From an uncultured Pseudorhodoferax sp. (GTDB taxonomy: Bacteria > Pseudomonadota > Gammaproteobacteria > Burkholderiales > Burkholderiaceae), in assembly GCA_913776795.1 (NCBI GenBank), contig CAJYRH010000049.1, positions 1 to 8,466 of the forward strand: a stretch of DNA of 8,466 nucleotides, in the 5' to 3' direction. The notes under the pieces are model-generated. The model was not told the DNA's origin. It saw only the letters and a program-made list of their open reading frames with translations, and did no database searches. The translations under genes and the position numbers were made by a program. This document shows, one piece after another, positions 1 through 6,912 of the stretch. The first letter of the stretch is position 1. Each line of letters begins with the position of its first letter.

Positions 1-379
1 TTCGCGCCTGGTCAAGAGCACGGCGCAGCGGCAGGCGCGCGGCGCCAGCCCCTTGCGTGCGCTGGTGGACGCTTACCTGTCCGAAACGCACCTCGTCTCG
101 CCCACGCAAGGCTGCCCCGTGGCGGCATTGGCCAGCGAGATGCCACGCCAGTCGGCCGACGTGGCGCAGGCCGCCGCCGAGCGCGTGCGCGCGCTGGTGG
201 CCGCCGTGCGACGCGCATTGCCCGACGACGCCGCCGATCAGGCGGGCATGGTCGCCGCGCAGCTGGTCGGCGCGCTGCAGCTGGCACGCGCGCTGGGCGA
301 CAACGCCGAAGGACGCGCGCTGTTGGCATCGACGCGCCGCGGCGTGCTGGCGCAATTCGACACGGCCCCTGCGCGCTGA
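1..379 (+). CDS. TetR/AcrR-family transcriptional repressor, C-terminal part (5' truncated)
   Basis: The frame is open from base 2 to the TGA at 377-379, giving about 125 residues; the start and the N-terminal helix-turn-helix domain lie outside the window. What remains is an all-helical ligand-binding and dimerisation domain. It carries the motif GCPVAAL after a helix reading LRALVDAYL, then Ala/Arg-rich helices ending in LLASTRRGVLAQF. This arrangement, with GCPxAAL early in the C-terminal domain, is typical of TetR-family repressors in the LmrA/YxaF-like group. Such proteins bind DNA as dimers and release it when a small hydrophobic ligand binds. The gene lies 81 bases upstream of an SDR gene on the same strand, and the gap contains a perfect inverted repeat suited to a TetR dimer. 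I infer that it represses the SDR gene. The ligand cannot be read from the sequence, and without the HTH the family call rests on the C-terminal domain and context. Confidence 0.8.
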   Translation, partial: SRLVKSTAQRQARGASPLRALVDAYLSETHLVSPTQGCPVAALASEMPRQSADVAQAAAERVRALVAAVRRALPDDAADQAGMVAAQLVGALQLARALGDNAEGRALLASTRRGVLAQFDTAPAR

Positions 380-399
380 GCACGCGGCCCCCGCTCCGA

Positions 400-427
400 T
401 TGCACCGTACACCTTCCAAAATATGAC
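400..427 (+). promoter_or_regulatory. Candidate sigma70-type promoter for the SDR gene
   Basis: A weak -35 (TTGCAC, 400-405) is followed after 16 bases by a -10-like TATGAC (422-427, four of six matches to TATAAT). It lies in the only AT-leaning stretch between the TetR-family gene and the SDR. The -10 is contained in the inverted repeat at 422-437, so a bound repressor would block polymerase. The -35 matches poorly (three of six), so the call rests mainly on position and the overlap with the operator. Confidence 0.45.
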
Positions 428-437
428 GGACGTCATA
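422..437. promoter_or_regulatory. Inverted-repeat operator, probable TetR-family binding site
   Basis: TATGACG-GA-CGTCATA is a perfect palindrome with 7-base arms and a 2-base centre. It lies between the TetR-family gene and the SDR, 23 bases before the SDR start codon. Its size and symmetry fit a TetR-family dimer site, and it overlaps the candidate -10 element, the usual position for steric repression. Binding by the upstream regulator is inferred from adjacency. The symmetry itself is read directly from the sequence. Confidence 0.7.
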
Positions 438-450
438 CCAACCCAAGCCC

Positions 451-455
451 AGGAG
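451..455 (+). promoter_or_regulatory. Shine-Dalgarno site of the SDR gene
   Basis: AGGAG ends 5 bases before the ATG at 461. It is the clearest ribosome binding site in the window and fixes the SDR start. Confidence 0.8.
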
Positions 456-460
456 CACCC

Positions 461-1168
461 ATGCAGATCGAACATGCCACCGTCCTCATCACCGGCGCCA
501 ACCGCGGCATCGGCCAGGCCTTCGCACGCGAGGTGCTCGCACGCGGCGCGCGCAAGGTCTACGCTGCTGCACGCGATCCGGCCAGCGTCGCCTTGCCTGG
601 CGTCGAGGCAGTGGCGCTGGACGTCACCAAGCCCGAACAGGTCGCCGCCGTGGCGGCGCGCTGCGGCGATGTGACGCTGCTGGTCAACAACGCCGGCATC
701 GCCATCCCGGGCGACTTTCTGGCCGAGGGCGCGGTGGAGAACGCCCGCGCGCACCTGGAAGTCAACTACTTCGGGCCGCTGTCGATGGCGCGCGCGTTTG
801 CGCCGGTGCTCAAGGCCAACGGCGGCGGTGCGATCCTCAACGTGCTGTCGATCGCCAGCTGGATCAGCTCGCCGCTGCTGGCGGTCTATGCCTCCAGCAA
901 ATCGGCCGCATGGTCGCTGACCAACGGCCTGCGCGACGCCCTGCAGGCACAGGGCACGCAGGTGACGGGCCTGCACATGGGTTTCGTCGACACCGACCTC
1001 ACGCGCGGCATCGACATGCCCAAGGCCACCCCCGAGGAGATCGTGCGCGCCGCGCTGGACGGGCTGGCCGCCGGCGCCAGGGAGGTCCTGGCCGATGCGC
1101 TGACGCGCCAGGTCAAGCAAGGCCTGTCGGCGGAGCACAGCGCCTACCTCGGTGCGGTCCAGCGTTGA
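461..1168 (+). CDS. Short-chain dehydrogenase/reductase (SDR), probably NADPH-dependent
   Basis: This 235-residue protein is a classical SDR: a single Rossmann-fold oxidoreductase acting in the cytoplasm on a carbonyl or hydroxyl group. The cofactor motif TGANRGIG is at residues 11-18, LDV at 53-55, NNAG at 76-79, and the catalytic set is N102, S130, Y143 and K147 (YASSK), with the correct 13-residue spacing between Ser and Tyr. Arginines at position 15 (inside the glycine motif) and 38 (after the second strand) favour NADP(H) over NAD(H), by the usual SDR rules. After the active site come GFVDTDL and a short C-terminal helix, so it is at the small end of the family. The start has a strong AGGAG site. 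It follows a TetR-family gene and an operator-like palindrome and precedes a MATE exporter by 7 bases. TetR-SDR pairs commonly handle reactive or toxic carbonyl compounds, but the substrate here cannot be deduced. Confidence 0.93.
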   Translation: MQIEHATVLITGANRGIGQAFAREVLARGARKVYAAARDPASVALPGVEAVALDVTKPEQVAAVAARCGDVTLLVNNAGIAIPGDFLAEGAVENARAHLEVNYFGPLSMARAFAPVLKANGGGAILNVLSIASWISSPLLAVYASSKSAAWSLTNGLRDALQAQGTQVTGLHMGFVDTDLTRGIDMPKATPEEIVRAALDGLAAGAREVLADALTRQVKQGLSAEHSAYLGAVQR

Positions 1169-1175
1169 GCGTGGC

Positions 1176-2591
1176 ATGAACGCGCGCATCCTGCCGGCCC
1201 CAGCGCCGGCGGCTGCACCTTCTGCTGTGCCCGCACCGGCACCGGCCGCGCAGAGCACGCAGCAGCAGCTGCTGCACGCACCACTGCTGCCTACGCTGCT
1301 GGGCCTGGCCACGCCGAACGTGATCGGCCTGTTCGCCATGACCGTGCAGATCGGCTACGACGGCTTCATCCTGGGCCGTCTGGGGCCCGAGGCGCTGGCC
1401 GGTGTCGCGTTGGTGCTGCCGCTGTCCATGCTCATGGTGCAGATGTCGGCCGGCGGCATCGGCGGCGCGACCACGGCCGCCGTGGCGCGGGCGCTCGGCG
1501 CGGGCCGCGGGGCCGAGGCCGGCGAGCTGGCGCGGCATGCCTTGCTGGTCGGGCTGGTGATGGCGCTGCTGTTCATGCTGGCGCTGCTCGGCCTGGGGCG
1601 CGCGGTCTATACCGCCATGGGCGGACGCGGTGCGGCGCTCGACGCCGCCTTGGCCTACTCGAACGTGATGTTCGGCGGTGCGCTGGCGATCTGGGCGGTC
1701 AACGTCCTGGGCGGCATCGTGCGCGGCGCCGGCAACATGGTGTTGCCGTCCATGGTGATGCTCGGTGCCACGCTGGTGCACCTCGTGCTGTGCCCGGCGC
1801 TGGTGTTCGGCTGGGGGCCGGTCGACGGGCTGGGCGTGGCCGGCGCGGCGTGGAGCACGTTGGCGGTCAACGCTGCATCGGGGCTGGTGCTGGCCGCCGT
1901 GCTGCTGCGCCCGGACGGTGCCGTGCCGTTGCGTGCGGGGCGCTGGCGCCTGGAGCGGGCGGCTTTCGCCGGGATCCTGCGCGTCGGCCTGCCCGCCTCG
2001 CTCAGCCCGGTCATCAGCAACGGGTCGATCGCCGCCGCCACGGCGGCGGTCGGCAGCTACGGTACCTCCGCGCTGGCCGGCTACGGGGTGGCGGCAAGAC
2101 TCGAATACATCCTGGTGCCGATCGCATTCGGCTTCGGCACCGCGCTGACCACTCTGGTGGCCACCAACATGGGTGCAGGCCAGACCGCCCGGGCGCTGCG
2201 TGCGGCCTGGCTGGGGGGCGCCGTCGTCGCTGCCATCACCGGCGCCGTCGGCCTGGCCGTGGCGCTGGTGCCCGGGCTCTGGATGGACGCCTTCACGGCC
2301 GACGCCCAGGTGCGTGCCCAGGGTGCGCTGTACCTGCGCATCGTGGGCGCCAGCTACGGCTTCTTCGGCCTGGGGCTGGCGCTGTTCTTCGCCTCGCAGG
2401 GTGCGGGCCGCATGCTGTGGCCATTGGTCGGCAGCATCGCCCGGCTCACCGTGGTGGCCGTGGGCGGCTGGACCTGTGTGGTCTGGCTGCAGGCGCCGGC
2501 CACGGTGTTCTACACCGTCGTGGCGGCCAGCCTGGCGCTGTACGCGCTCATCATCGCGGGGGCGATCCGCCTGGGGAGCTGGACGCGCTGA
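1176..2591 (+). CDS. MATE-family multidrug/toxin efflux transporter
   Basis: This 471-residue inner-membrane protein is predicted to have about 12 helices in two homologous halves and to export cationic drugs or metabolites using a Na+ or H+ gradient. Family marks are GGIGGATTAAVARALGAGR (about residues 93-111), RGAGN (183-187), and in the second half FGFGTALTTLVATNMGAG (about 318-335) and FFASQGAGR (404-412). The repeated pattern of a glycine-rich helix followed by xxGAG in both halves reflects the MATE internal duplication. The chosen ATG lies 7 bases after the SDR stop, behind a weak GAG. An in-frame GTG at 1152 would add 8 residues and overlap the SDR end. Residues 7-25 are almost entirely Ala and Pro, an odd cytoplasmic tail before the first helix. 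Spacing suggests co-transcription with the SDR and so possible control by the same operator. NorM-like and DinF-like subgroups cannot be told apart with confidence. Confidence 0.92.
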   Translation: MNARILPAPAPAAAPSAVPAPAPAAQSTQQQLLHAPLLPTLLGLATPNVIGLFAMTVQIGYDGFILGRLGPEALAGVALVLPLSMLMVQMSAGGIGGATTAAVARALGAGRGAEAGELARHALLVGLVMALLFMLALLGLGRAVYTAMGGRGAALDAALAYSNVMFGGALAIWAVNVLGGIVRGAGNMVLPSMVMLGATLVHLVLCPALVFGWGPVDGLGVAGAAWSTLAVNAASGLVLAAVLLRPDGAVPLRAGRWRLERAAFAGILRVGLPASLSPVISNGSIAAATAAVGSYGTSALAGYGVAARLEYILVPIAFGFGTALTTLVATNMGAGQTARALRAAWLGGAVVAAITGAVGLAVALVPGLWMDAFTADAQVRAQGALYLRIVGASYGFFGLGLALFFASQGAGRMLWPLVGSIARLTVVAVGGWTCVVWLQAPATVFYTVVAASLALYALIIAGAIRLGSWTR

Positions 2592-4058
2592 TCAGTTCCT
2601 CCAGAACGAGGGCGTCAGCAGCGCCATGAAGCTCAGCATCTCCAGCCGGCCCATCAGCATGGCCAGCGTGCAGACCCAGATCTGGAAATCGTTCAGCACC
2701 GCGAACGACGAGGCCGGGCCGACCGCGCCCAGGCCCGGCCCCATGCAGTTGACGCTGGCGATGATGGCGCTGAAGGCCGTCACCGGGTCCAGGTCGGTCA
2801 GCATCAGCACCATGGACAGCACGATCACCGTGGCACCATAGACGAGCATGAAGGCCAGCACGGCGAAGATGACCGGCGTGTCGACCACCGCGCGCCCGAG
2901 CCGCACCGGCTGCACCGCGCGCGGGTGCGCCAGCCGGCGGATCTCGCGCCGGGCCTGCTGCAGCAGGATCAGCATGCGCACCATCTTGATACCGCCACCC
3001 GTCGATCCGGCGCTGGTGGCGATGCCCGACAGCAGCAGCATGAACACCGGCAGGAACACCGGCCACAGCAGGTAATCCTGCGTCGCGTAGCCGGTCGTCG
3101 TGGCCACCGAGACCACATGGAACATGCCGTGGCGCATGGCATCGAGCAGCGGGTAGATTCCCTTGCCCCACAGCAACAGCCCGGCCAGCAGCCCACCGCC
3201 GACCAGCACCGCGAGCGTGGCGCGCAGTTCCGGATCGGACAACGCCACGCTGAGGCGCCCCTTGCGCACCGCCGTGAAATACAGCGCGAAGTTGCAGCTG
3301 GCGAACAGCATGAAGACGACGGCCGTCATCTCCAGCAGGGGCGAGTTGAAGTAGCCGAAGCTCGCATCGTGCGAGGACAGCCCGCCCAGGCTCACGGTGG
3401 TGAACATGTGCATGACCGCTTCGATGGGCGGCATGCCGCCGGCCCAGTAGGCCACCGCGCAGGCGGTGGAGAGCGTGGCGTACACGCCCCACAGGCCCTT
3501 GGCCGTCTGCGCCATGCGTGGCGTGAGCTTGTTGTCCTTGATCGGCCCGGCCGCCTCGGCCTTGAACAGCTGGCTGCCCCCCACGCCCAGCAGCGGCAGC
3601 ACGGCCACGGCCAGGATCAGGATGCCCATGCCGCCCACCCACTGCAGGAAGCAGCGCCAGAAGTTCACCGACACGGGCAGGCTGTCGAGCTTGTTCAACA
3701 CCGTGCCGCCGGTGGTGGTGAGACCGGACACGGCCTCGAAGTAGGAATGCGTGAAGCTGAGCGGCCGGCCGATCTTCATGAAGGCCAGCTCCAGCGGGAG
3801 GGCTGCGAACACCGGCAGCAGCAGCCAGGCCAGCGAGACCAGCATCACGCCGTGGCGTGGTTGCAGCTCCCGCCTGTGGCGCTGCATGCCGCGCCACAGC
3901 AGCACGCCGGCCGCCATGGTCACGAGGAAGGAGGCGATGTAGGCGTCGGCCACACCATCTTGCCACTGCCAGGACACGGCCAGCGGCAGGGTCATGGTCC
4001 AGGCCATGAACGTGAGCATCACGCCCAGCACGCGCAGGACCGGAAAGATGTCGCGCAT
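2592..4058 (-). CDS. trkH: Trk potassium transporter, membrane subunit TrkH
   Basis: This 488-residue protein is the K+-translocating subunit of the Trk system, an inner-membrane channel-like transporter gated by TrkA. It is close to the usual length (about 480). Four pore-loop repeats are visible: TTTGG (114-118), VSLGG (222-226), ATTTGYA (319-325) and NCMGPGLG (437-444), each with the conserved selectivity-filter glycine. The family signature GSTGGGIKMVR (351-361) marks the intramembrane loop that closes the pore below the filter. The C-terminal LMGRLEMLS...PSFWRN is also typical of TrkH. The start codon is 8 bases after the trkA stop with no clear Shine-Dalgarno sequence, so translation is probably coupled to trkA. 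The stop codon abuts the stop of the convergent MATE gene. Confidence 0.96.
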   Translation of the reverse strand: MRDIFPVLRVLGVMLTFMAWTMTLPLAVSWQWQDGVADAYIASFLVTMAAGVLLWRGMQRHRRELQPRHGVMLVSLAWLLLPVFAALPLELAFMKIGRPLSFTHSYFEAVSGLTTTGGTVLNKLDSLPVSVNFWRCFLQWVGGMGILILAVAVLPLLGVGGSQLFKAEAAGPIKDNKLTPRMAQTAKGLWGVYATLSTACAVAYWAGGMPPIEAVMHMFTTVSLGGLSSHDASFGYFNSPLLEMTAVVFMLFASCNFALYFTAVRKGRLSVALSDPELRATLAVLVGGGLLAGLLLWGKGIYPLLDAMRHGMFHVVSVATTTGYATQDYLLWPVFLPVFMLLLSGIATSAGSTGGGIKMVRMLILLQQARREIRRLAHPRAVQPVRLGRAVVDTPVIFAVLAFMLVYGATVIVLSMVLMLTDLDPVTAFSAIIASVNCMGPGLGAVGPASSFAVLNDFQIWVCTLAMLMGRLEMLSFMALLTPSFWRN

Positions 4059-4066
4059 GGAAAGGT

Positions 4067-5551
4067 CTAGAAGAAAGCGGCGCTGACGCGGAAGGCCTTT
4101 TCCACGTCGCGGATCAGGCGCTTGTGCGGCACGAAGATCACCACGTGGTCGTTGCTTTCGATCACCGTGTCGGCACTCGGGATGATGACCTGGGGCGCCA
4201 CGGGCGGCGCTGGCGCTTCGGCGTCCACGGCAGGCGCGGCGAGCGGATCGGGCAGGCCGCGCACGATCAGGCCGAAGTGCGCCTGCTCGGGCAGCTTGAG
4301 GTCGCGCACCGCGCGTCCGACCACGCGCGAGGTCTTGCGGTCGCCGCGCGCGACTATCTCCAGCCCCTCTGCCACGCCGCGGCGCAGGCTGTGCACGGCC
4401 TGCACGTCGCCCTGGCGGACATGGGCCAGCAGCTCGCCGATCATGGCTTGGGCGGGCGACAGCGCGATGTCGATCTGCGTGCCGTGCATGAGTTCGGCAT
4501 AGCTGCGCCGGTTGATCAGCGCCAGCACGCGCTTGGCGCCCATCTGCTTGGCCAGCAGGCTGGACATGATGTTGTTCTCGTCGTCGTTGGTCAGCGCGAG
4601 GAACAGGTCGATGGTCTCGATGCCTTCGTCTTCCAGCAGGTTCTCGTCGGTGGCGTCGCCGTGCAGCACCAGCACCTCGTGCGGCAGCTTGCCGGCCAGC
4701 TCGATGCAGCGCTCGGCGCCGTGGTCGATCACCTTGACGTGGAAGCCTGCGTTGGCCGCTGCCAGCTCCTGCGCCAGTCGCTCGCCGACCCGGCCGCCAC
4801 CGGCGATCATGATGCGCTGCACGCTGCGCTGGGGCCGGCCCTGGCCGCGGTGCTCGTCGCGGTGCAGCGCATGCAGCACGCGCGGGATGTCGTCGCGCGC
4901 GGCCAGCACGAAGACCTCGTCGCCCGGCTCCACACGGGTGCGTCCGTTGCAGGCGATGAAGCGGTCGGGCTCGTCCTCGAAGCGGCGGTAGATGGCGACG
5001 ATGCGCATGGGCACGTCGGGCACGCAGTCGCGCAGGTCGGCGATGTCGTGGGCCACCAGCGGCGCACCGGCCACGGCACGCACCGACACCAGGCAGGCCA
5101 GGCCGCTGGCGAACTCGCGCACCTGCAGCGCCTCGGGGTACTCGATGAGCTTGAAGATGTAGCGCGTCAGCGATTCCTCGGGGCAGATCACGCGGTCGAC
5201 GGCGAAGCCTTCCTTGTCCACGAGATCGCTGCCGTGGCGGAAGGCCTGCGAGCGCACGCGCGCGATGCGCGTGGGGATGTTGAACCGCCGGTGCGCGATC
5301 TTGCAGCAGACCAGGTTGGTCTCGTCCAGCGCGGCGCAGGCGATCAGCAGGTCGGCGTCGCGCGCGCCGGCTTCCTCCAGCACGTCGGGATCGACACCGC
5401 TGCCGACCAGGCCACGCAGGTCGTAGCGCTCCTCGAGCGCGCGCAGGCGGCGCGCGTCGGTGTCGATGACGGTGATGTCGTTTTTCTCGGACACCAGGCT
5501 GTCCACGACGCTCTCGCCGACACGGCCGGCACCCAGGATGATGACTCTCAT
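4067..5551 (-). CDS. trkA: Trk potassium uptake regulatory protein TrkA
   Basis: This 494-residue cytoplasmic protein binds NAD(H)/nucleotide and gates TrkH. It has the doubled architecture of TrkA: a first RCK_N Rossmann domain with GAGRVG (7-12) and the acidic strand end VIDTD (28-32), a first TrkA_C domain (about 145-228), a second RCK_N domain with GGGRVG (251-256) and VIDHG (274-278), and a second TrkA_C domain (about 385-478). It is longer than the roughly 458 residues of the E. coli protein. Much of the excess is an Ala/Pro-rich insert at about 435-454, inside the last TrkA_C domain. The start is the only sensible one because the Rossmann motif begins at residue 7; a modest AGAGG precedes it. 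It lies 31 bases after proA and 8 bases before trkH, so proA, trkA and trkH may be one transcript. The stop is amber (TAG), unlike the TGA of its neighbours. Confidence 0.96.
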   Translation of the reverse strand: MRVIILGAGRVGESVVDSLVSEKNDITVIDTDARRLRALEERYDLRGLVGSGVDPDVLEEAGARDADLLIACAALDETNLVCCKIAHRRFNIPTRIARVRSQAFRHGSDLVDKEGFAVDRVICPEESLTRYIFKLIEYPEALQVREFASGLACLVSVRAVAGAPLVAHDIADLRDCVPDVPMRIVAIYRRFEDEPDRFIACNGRTRVEPGDEVFVLAARDDIPRVLHALHRDEHRGQGRPQRSVQRIMIAGGGRVGERLAQELAAANAGFHVKVIDHGAERCIELAGKLPHEVLVLHGDATDENLLEDEGIETIDLFLALTNDDENNIMSSLLAKQMGAKRVLALINRRSYAELMHGTQIDIALSPAQAMIGELLAHVRQGDVQAVHSLRRGVAEGLEIVARGDRKTSRVVGRAVRDLKLPEQAHFGLIVRGLPDPLAAPAVDAEAPAPPVAPQVIIPSADTVIESNDHVVIFVPHKRLIRDVEKAFRVSAAFF

Positions 5552-5582
5552 GGCCTCTGTGCCGAACGGGCCGGCGACCGGA

Positions 5583-6863
5583 TCAGTGGCGCGTTTCGCC
5601 GTTGCCCAGCACCACGTACTTCAGCGAGGTCAGGCCCAGCAGGCCGACCGGGCCGCGCGCGTGGAACTTGTCGGTGCTGATGCCGATTTCCGCGCCCAGG
5701 CCGTATTCGAAGCCGTCGGCGAAGCGCGTGCTGGTGTTGACCATCACACTGGCCGAATCCACCTCGCGCAGGAAGCGCTGGGCATGCACGTGGTCGCGTG
5801 TGAGGATGGCGTCCGTGTGGTGGCTGCCATAACGGTTGATGTGGGCAATGGCTTCGTCCAGCCCGGCGACCACCTTCACGGCGATGACCGGCGCAAGGTA
5901 CTCCTCGGACCAGTCCTGCTCGGTGGCGGGCACGACCCGGGCGCCAGAGACGGCGGCCAGGATGGCGGTGGCCTCGGCATCGCAGCGCATCTCCACGCCC
6001 TTGGCGGCGTAGACGGCGCCGATCTTCGGCAGGAACGCGTCCGCGACACCGCGCGCCACCAGCAGGCCTTCGGCCGCGTTGCAGGGGCTGTACTTCTGCG
6101 TCTTGGCGTTGTCGGCCACGGTCACGGCCATGGCGATGTCGCAGGGGTTGTCCACGTAAACATGGCAGTTGCCGTCCAGGTGCTTGATGACGGGCACCTT
6201 GGCCTCGCGGCTGATGCGCTCGATCAGGCCCTTGCCGCCGCGCGGGATCACCACGTCCACATGCTCGGGCATGGCGATCAGGTGGCCGACGGCCTCGCGG
6301 TCGGTGGTCTGCACGAGTTGCACCGCGTCGGCCGGCAGGCCGGCTTCCCCGAGCGCCTGCTGCACCAGCCGGGCCAGCGCCTTGTTCGATTCGATGGCCT
6401 CGGAGCCGCCGCGCAGGATGCAGGCGTTGCCGCTCTTGATCGACAGGCTGGCGGCCTCGATGGTCACGTTGGGCCGGCTTTCGAAAATCATCGCGAACAC
6501 GCCGAGCGGCACGCGCATCTGGCCCACACGGATGCCGCTGGGCTGCTGCTGCATGCCACTGATCTCGCCGATCAGGTCGGGCATGGCGGCCAGTTGGTCG
6601 CACCCCTGGGCCACGGTCTCCAGCACCTTGGGCGTGAGCTTGAGCCGGTCCACCATGGGAGCCGACAGGCCGGCGGCCTCGGCGCGTGCGATGTCACGCG
6701 CGTTGTCCGTCTGCAGCGGCAAGGTCTGCTCGCGCAGCAGCCGTGCGAGGGCGCGCAGGGCCTGGTTCTTGGTGGCGGCGCTGGCGCGCGCCATGGCAGC
6801 GGAGGCCTGGCGGGCCTGCACGCCCAGCGCCTGGGCGTATTCGGCGATGTTCAACGCGTTCAT
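5583..6863 (-). CDS. proA: Gamma-glutamyl phosphate reductase (glutamate-5-semialdehyde dehydrogenase)
   Basis: ProA catalyses the NADPH-dependent reduction of L-glutamyl 5-phosphate to glutamate 5-semialdehyde, the second step of proline synthesis, in the cytoplasm. The 426-residue protein has the family length and signature segments: ESRPNVT (128-134), [10 protein letters not shown] (205-214), the catalytic cysteine C261 in [28 protein letters not shown] (381-397) and [12 protein letters not shown] (401-412). The aldehyde-dehydrogenase-like fold is complete. The chosen ATG gives [10 protein letters not shown], the normal N-terminus; an in-frame ATG 10 codons upstream (6893) gives an atypical [10 protein letters not shown] extension and is less likely. 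It lies 49 bases after holA and 31 before trkA. The usual partner proB (glutamate 5-kinase) is not in the window. Proline is an osmoprotectant in many bacteria, which may make its closeness to trkAH meaningful, but plain housekeeping clustering is equally possible. Confidence 0.97.
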   Translation of the reverse strand: MNALNIAEYAQALGVQARQASAAMARASAATKNQALRALARLLREQTLPLQTDNARDIARAEAAGLSAPMVDRLKLTPKVLETVAQGCDQLAAMPDLIGEISGMQQQPSGIRVGQMRVPLGVFAMIFESRPNVTIEAASLSIKSGNACILRGGSEAIESNKALARLVQQALGEAGLPADAVQLVQTTDREAVGHLIAMPEHVDVVIPRGGKGLIERISREAKVPVIKHLDGNCHVYVDNPCDIAMAVTVADNAKTQKYSPCNAAEGLLVARGVADAFLPKIGAVYAAKGVEMRCDAEATAILAAVSGARVVPATEQDWSEEYLAPVIAVKVVAGLDEAIAHINRYGSHHTDAILTRDHVHAQRFLREVDSASVMVNTSTRFADGFEYGLGAEIGISTDKFHARGPVGLLGLTSLKYVVLGNGETRH

Positions 6864-6870
6864 GCTGGCG

Positions 6871-6876
6871 ATTGTC
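6871..6876 (-). promoter_or_regulatory. Possible -10 element just upstream of proA
   Basis: Read on the minus strand, GACAAT lies 7 bases before the proA ATG (6863). It matches four of six positions of TATAAT. No convincing -35 is found at the right distance, and transcription from here would give a very short or absent leader. It is offered because no good Shine-Dalgarno sequence precedes proA. It could equally be chance. Confidence 0.2.
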
Positions 6877-6912
6877 GCGCAGATGCCCTGCACGGCACCG
6901 CCAGCCGGGCTT

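Noticed and set aside
1152..1175. GTG start for the MATE gene overlapping the SDR end
   Set aside because: It would add only 8 residues (MRSSVERG) that read as the shifted SDR tail; the ATG at 1176 lies just past the SDR stop and is simpler. It is not fully excluded.
2595..2607. GTTC-CTCCA-GAAC hairpin after the MATE stop as a terminator
   Set aside because: The stem is only 4 bases, with no U-tract, and lies inside the trkH coding sequence.
2551..3966. Long open frame on the minus strand in a second frame over trkH, rich in Arg, Gly, Ala and His
   Set aside because: It is a shadow of trkH: composition is that of out-of-frame GC-rich DNA, no family motif is seen, and trkH fully explains the region.
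4066..4071. TCTAGA containing the rare CTAG tetranucleotide at the trkA stop
   Set aside because: It is explained by the amber stop codon in context; no sign of a regulatory role or insertion boundary.
4124..5680. Plus-strand open frame of more than 500 codons opposite trkA
   Set aside because: His/Gln/Val/Ala-rich antisense shadow caused by high GC at codon position 3 of trkA; no recognisable domain or ribosome site.
6864..6893. Upstream ATG for proA adding 10 residues
   Set aside because: The added [10 protein letters not shown] does not resemble ProA N-termini, and [10 protein letters not shown] from the inner ATG does.
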